From Orientallactaga sibirica (taxonomy: Eukaryota; Chordata; Mammalia; Rodentia; Dipodidae): a stretch of DNA of 64,000 nt. Positions 61,840 to 64,000 of the stretch are shown here, piece by piece. The notes below the pieces were generated by a model. The model did not search any database. It was not told the DNA's origin and was given only the letters and a program-made list of their open reading frames with translations. Made by a program: the position numbers and the translations under genes. Numbering within the stretch: position 1 is the first letter of the stretch; each line of letters starts with the position of its first letter. The stretch lies in NCBI GenBank assembly GCA_036365145.1, contig JAEOAD010000026.1, positions 4,922,001-4,986,000 on the forward strand. The letters run 5' to 3'.

Positions 61840-62075
61840 TTTTTTTTTTAATATTTTATTATTTATTTATTTGAGAGAGGGAGAGAGATACAGAAATAGA
61901 CATGTAGAGAGAGAGAGAATGGGCATGCCAGGGCCTGTAGCCACTGCAAATGAACTCCAGATGCGGGCGCCCCCTTGTGCATCTGGCTTACATGGGTCCT
62001 GGAGAATGGAGCCTTGAACCAGGGTCCTTAGGCTTCACAAGCAAGCATTTAACCACTAAGCCATCTCTCCAGCCC
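61840..62075 (-). mobile_element. tRNA-derived SINE
   Basis: Full length. Shares its target sequence with the preceding SINE. Confidence 0.95.
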
Positions 62076-62236
62076 GAAATCTCTGATTCTTAATGTAAAC
62101 ACTCATAGCTGCAAAATTCCCCCTTAGAATTGTGTTTACTATGTCCAATTAGCTATACGTTATTTTCATTTGAGTCTAGAAAGTTTTTAATTTTCCCTCA
62201 ATTTCTTCAATGATCCACTGAGCACTCAAAAGTGTA

Positions 62237-62292
62237 TCAAGGCAGGCACAGTGGCACACGCCTTTAATCCCAGCACTCAGGAGGCAGAGATA
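62237..62292 (+). mobile_element. B1-type SINE, 5' half only
   Basis: 'ggcaggcacagtggcacacg' to 'ggcagagataggtaa', then abruptly YBX1-derived sequence. Confidence 0.85.
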
Positions 62293-62765
62293 GGTAAATG
62301 GTTATGTCTTCTGCATGGTTATTGCCTTGAGCTGGAGCTGGAGCTGCAGCAGGGCCTGTGACATCAACATCAAACGCCACATCCTATCTCCTACACTGCA
62401 AAGGTACTTCCGGGGTTCTTTTTTACAGCAGTCTGGTGTATAAATACATCTTCCCTGGTGTCATTCTGTTGATGAAACCATACCTGTTCCTTACACTGAA
62501 CCGTTTTACTGTTCCCAAAACCTTCGTTGTGATGACCTTCTTGTCCCCACCTGCAGGGCTCCCTGCACTGCTGACCCTGCCTGTCCTGCCCAGCTGGGCG
62601 TGTGTCTCAACTGGCCCCTGGCTGCTCAATGTGATGGGGACGGTGGCAGTGACGGTGGCCACCTGAGGCAGCTGCTCCTCCCGGGGTGTGATGGTGACTA
62701 GGAAGCCGAGGTGGAATAGCTGAGGACTCTCCGCTCCCGCAGCCGATGGAACTCCCCACATACAA
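62293..62765 (-). pseudogene. YBX1: YBX1 processed pseudogene fragment
   Basis: Intronless minus-strand copy of Y-box protein 1, an RNA/DNA-binding cold-shock protein (family knowledge). The start codon position reads TTG near 62631. The N-terminal region is followed by [18 protein letters not shown] at about 62555-62505 and the cold-shock RNP motif YGFINR. A 1-nt loss then shifts the frame. The next segment (encoding the FVHQTA / NPRKYLRSVGDG region in YBX1) is readable at nucleotide level to about 62300. The key cold-shock Trp is changed to Arg and the N after it to S. GC-rich 62640-62760 looks like retained 5' UTR. The C-terminal half is absent. YBX1 has many retrocopies in mammals. YBX3 is less likely because of the PAGGDKK run. 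Confidence 0.85.
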
Positions 62766-62794
62766 TTTTAAGGATGATTGAGAACTGGAAAAGT

Positions 62795-62943
62795 TGGGCT
62801 GGAAAAACAGCTTAGCGGTTAAGGCACTTGCCTGCAAAGCTGAATGACCCAGGTTGGATTTCCCAGTACCCATGTAAACCAGGTGCACAAGGTGTTGCAC
62901 GTGTCTGGAGTTTGTTGGCAGGAGCCAGAGGCCCTGGCATACC

Positions 62944-63000
<57 letters not shown>

Positions 63001-63030
63001 CCTCTTCTCTCTTTCTCAAATAATAAGTAA
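62795..63030 (+). mobile_element. tRNA-derived SINE with long (CT)n
   Basis: Pure CT tract at 62949-62998. Confidence 0.93.
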
Positions 63031-63033
63031 AAA

Positions 63034-63225
63034 CTGTCTGGGCATGGTGGTGCACACCTTTAATCCCAGCACTCGGGAGTCAGAGGTAGGAGGATTGCTG
63101 TGAGTTCAAAGTCACTCTGAGACTACACAGTCAATTCCAGGTCAGCCTCAAGAACACATGGTGATCCTCCTACCTCTGCCTCCCGAGCACTGAGATTAAA
63201 GAAGTGCACCACCAAGCCTGGCTCA
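63034..63225. mobile_element. Fold-back B1 (two B1 copies head to head)
   Basis: Plus-strand B1 from 'ctgggcatggtggtgcacac' to 'ggtcagcctc', then a minus-strand B1 part from 'catggtgatcctcctacctc' to 'accaccaagcctggct'. Both outer ends are the B1 5' end. Confidence 0.85.
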
Positions 63226-63237
63226 GTTTGAACTTTA

Positions 63238-63440
63238 TATATATAATCTTATTATTTATTTGAGAAAGAGGCAGAGAGAGAGAGAGAGAGAATGGGCATG
63301 CCAGGGCTTCCAGCCACTGCAAACGAACTCCAGACGCATGTGCCCCCTTGTGCATCTGGGTCACATGGGTCCTGGAGAATCAAACTGAGATCCTTTGGCT
63401 TTGCAGGCAAGTGCCATAACCACCAAGCCATCTCTCCAGC
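63238..63440 (-). mobile_element. tRNA-derived SINE
   Basis: Flanked by CTCAGTTTGAACTTT and CTCAGCTTGAACTTT. Confidence 0.94.
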
Positions 63441-63467
63441 CCTCAGCTTGAACTTTTTAAGAGTGTA

Positions 63468-63793
63468 TGTATAGCTGGAACAAAACACCTGACCAGAAGC
63501 AGCTTCTGGAAGAAAAGGATTTATTTCCAGCTTACAGTTAAGAGGGGAAGTTTCGACATAGTGGGGAAAGCATGGCAGGAGCAGACATCTGGTCATCACA
63601 TCTTCACATCAGCAGGGAGGAAGTAGCAAGAGCACACCAAGTGCACTAAGCATGGCTGAGCTGTAATACCACACACATCCTCCAGTAAGCTCCACCCTCA
63701 AAAGTCTCCACCAGCTGGGTATTAAGTATAAGGATTATGAGGGTTAATCACAAACACATCAGTCTATGAGGGACAGTTTACATTCAAACCACC
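63468..63793 (-). mobile_element. MaLR-like LTR, minus strand
   Basis: Reverse complement of the same LTR family: 'aaaacacctgaccagaagca' equals the reversed 'ggtcaggtgctt' end, and the other end 'cattcaaaccacca' is the reversed TGGTGGTTTGAATG. Confidence 0.75.
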
Positions 63794-64000
63794 ACGTTCC
63801 ACCCCTGGCCCCAGTAGACTCATGGCCATACCTGATGTAAAATGCATTTAGTCCAACTTTAAAAGTCCCCATAGTCTTTAACAATCCCAACACTGTTCAA
63901 GAATTCAAATTCCCATCTGAAACTCCAGACAATCCTAACTGTGAGCACAGTAAAGTCAAAATAAAAGTTACATACTTCCACAGAGAACAAGAAAGTAAAT
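63794..64000 (-). mobile_element. MaLR-like internal region entering the window edge
   Basis: 'actttaaaagtccccatagt' is the reversed 'actatggggacttttaaagt', the interior's 3' end next to its LTR. The rest of the element lies beyond the window. Confidence 0.6.

Larger units (their letters stand above)
61420..62235 (-). mobile_element. L1 ORF2 fragment split by two SINEs
   Basis: Blocks 61420-61558 and 62076-62235 correspond to the ORF2 segment at 696-900 ('aaattcccccttagaattgt', 'caatttcttcaatgatccac'). Confidence 0.7.
51301..64000 (-). other. TTC28: TTC28 intron upstream of the exon
   Basis: Inferred from the minus-strand exon: everything at higher coordinates lies 5' of it in the gene. No second TTC28 exon is visible. 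The content is SINEs, L1 3' ends, one MaLR-type LTR, a YBX1 pseudogene and short unclassified stretches. Confidence 0.75.

Noticed and set aside
62358..62666. 102-residue plus-strand frame
   Set aside because: Antisense of the YBX1 retrocopy, which is readable on the minus strand.
1..64000. A bacterial-type defence system, CRISPR array or operon
   Set aside because: The repeat families, spliced exon and intron content are clearly mammalian. The regularly repeated elements are SINEs and microsatellites with no spacer-repeat structure.

Overview
This is mammalian, and specifically rodent, nuclear DNA. Most of it is made of two SINE families. One is a 7SL-derived B1 monomer. The other is a tRNA-derived B2-superfamily SINE that runs from a 'ctggagagatggcttagc' head through a (CT)n tract to an (AAAT)n tail. 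The exact diagnostic wording of both (for example 'gagactacatagtgaattcc' in B1 and 'taagccagatgcacaagg' in the tRNA SINE) matches what I remember of jerboas (Dipodidae, Jaculus-like), where the B2-superfamily member is called DIP. That assignment is from memory and not a search.

Only one functional protein-coding segment is supported: a 279-nt exon on the minus strand (51001-51279). It has canonical splice sites and encodes the first two tetratricopeptide repeats of TTC28. On that reading the whole window is intron: the larger-coordinate side (51280-64000) is upstream (intron 1 side) and 1-51000 is the downstream intron. No bacterial-style genes, operons, CRISPR arrays or tRNA genes are present. 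Nearly every other open frame is a SINE, a simple repeat or an antisense shadow.

The intron carries an archive of retrotransposition. Three processed pseudogenes can be read on the minus strand: PIGP (12344-13316, split by SINEs), WSB2 (48716-49878, split by SINEs) and YBX1 (62293-62765, joined to half a B1). Endogenous retroviral material includes a 589-bp solo LTR with 6-bp target duplications (25241-25829), a class I env C-terminal fragment followed by a 3' LTR (about 25960-27854), an ERV-L gag/pro/RT/RNase H remnant (46190-48480, minus), and a complete MaLR-like element with two LTRs and a 5-bp target duplication (32197-34364). Four further related LTRs are scattered (47576, 48480, 53777, 63468). 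L1 pieces lie at 553-4480 (5' UTR, ORF1 and the start of ORF2, minus), 1220-1546, 17240-17710, 54425-54560, 55775-58620 and 61420-62235. Ancient L2/MIR-type sequence lies at 15090-16080 and 30960-32190.

Region by region: 1-5250, L1 plus LTR-like remnants; 5256-25230, dense SINEs with the PIGP pseudogene and an L2; 25241-28900, retroviral remnants; 28901-46180, SINE arrays with the MaLR element in the middle; 46190-49878, ERV-L, LTRs and the WSB2 pseudogene; 50640-51850, the TTC28 exon in its least repetitive surroundings; 51850-64000, SINEs, L1 3' ends and the YBX1 pseudogene. I found no undescribed functional system. The most unusual recurring signal is that several SINE clusters show three or more copies of one target-site sequence, meaning successive insertions reused the same site.
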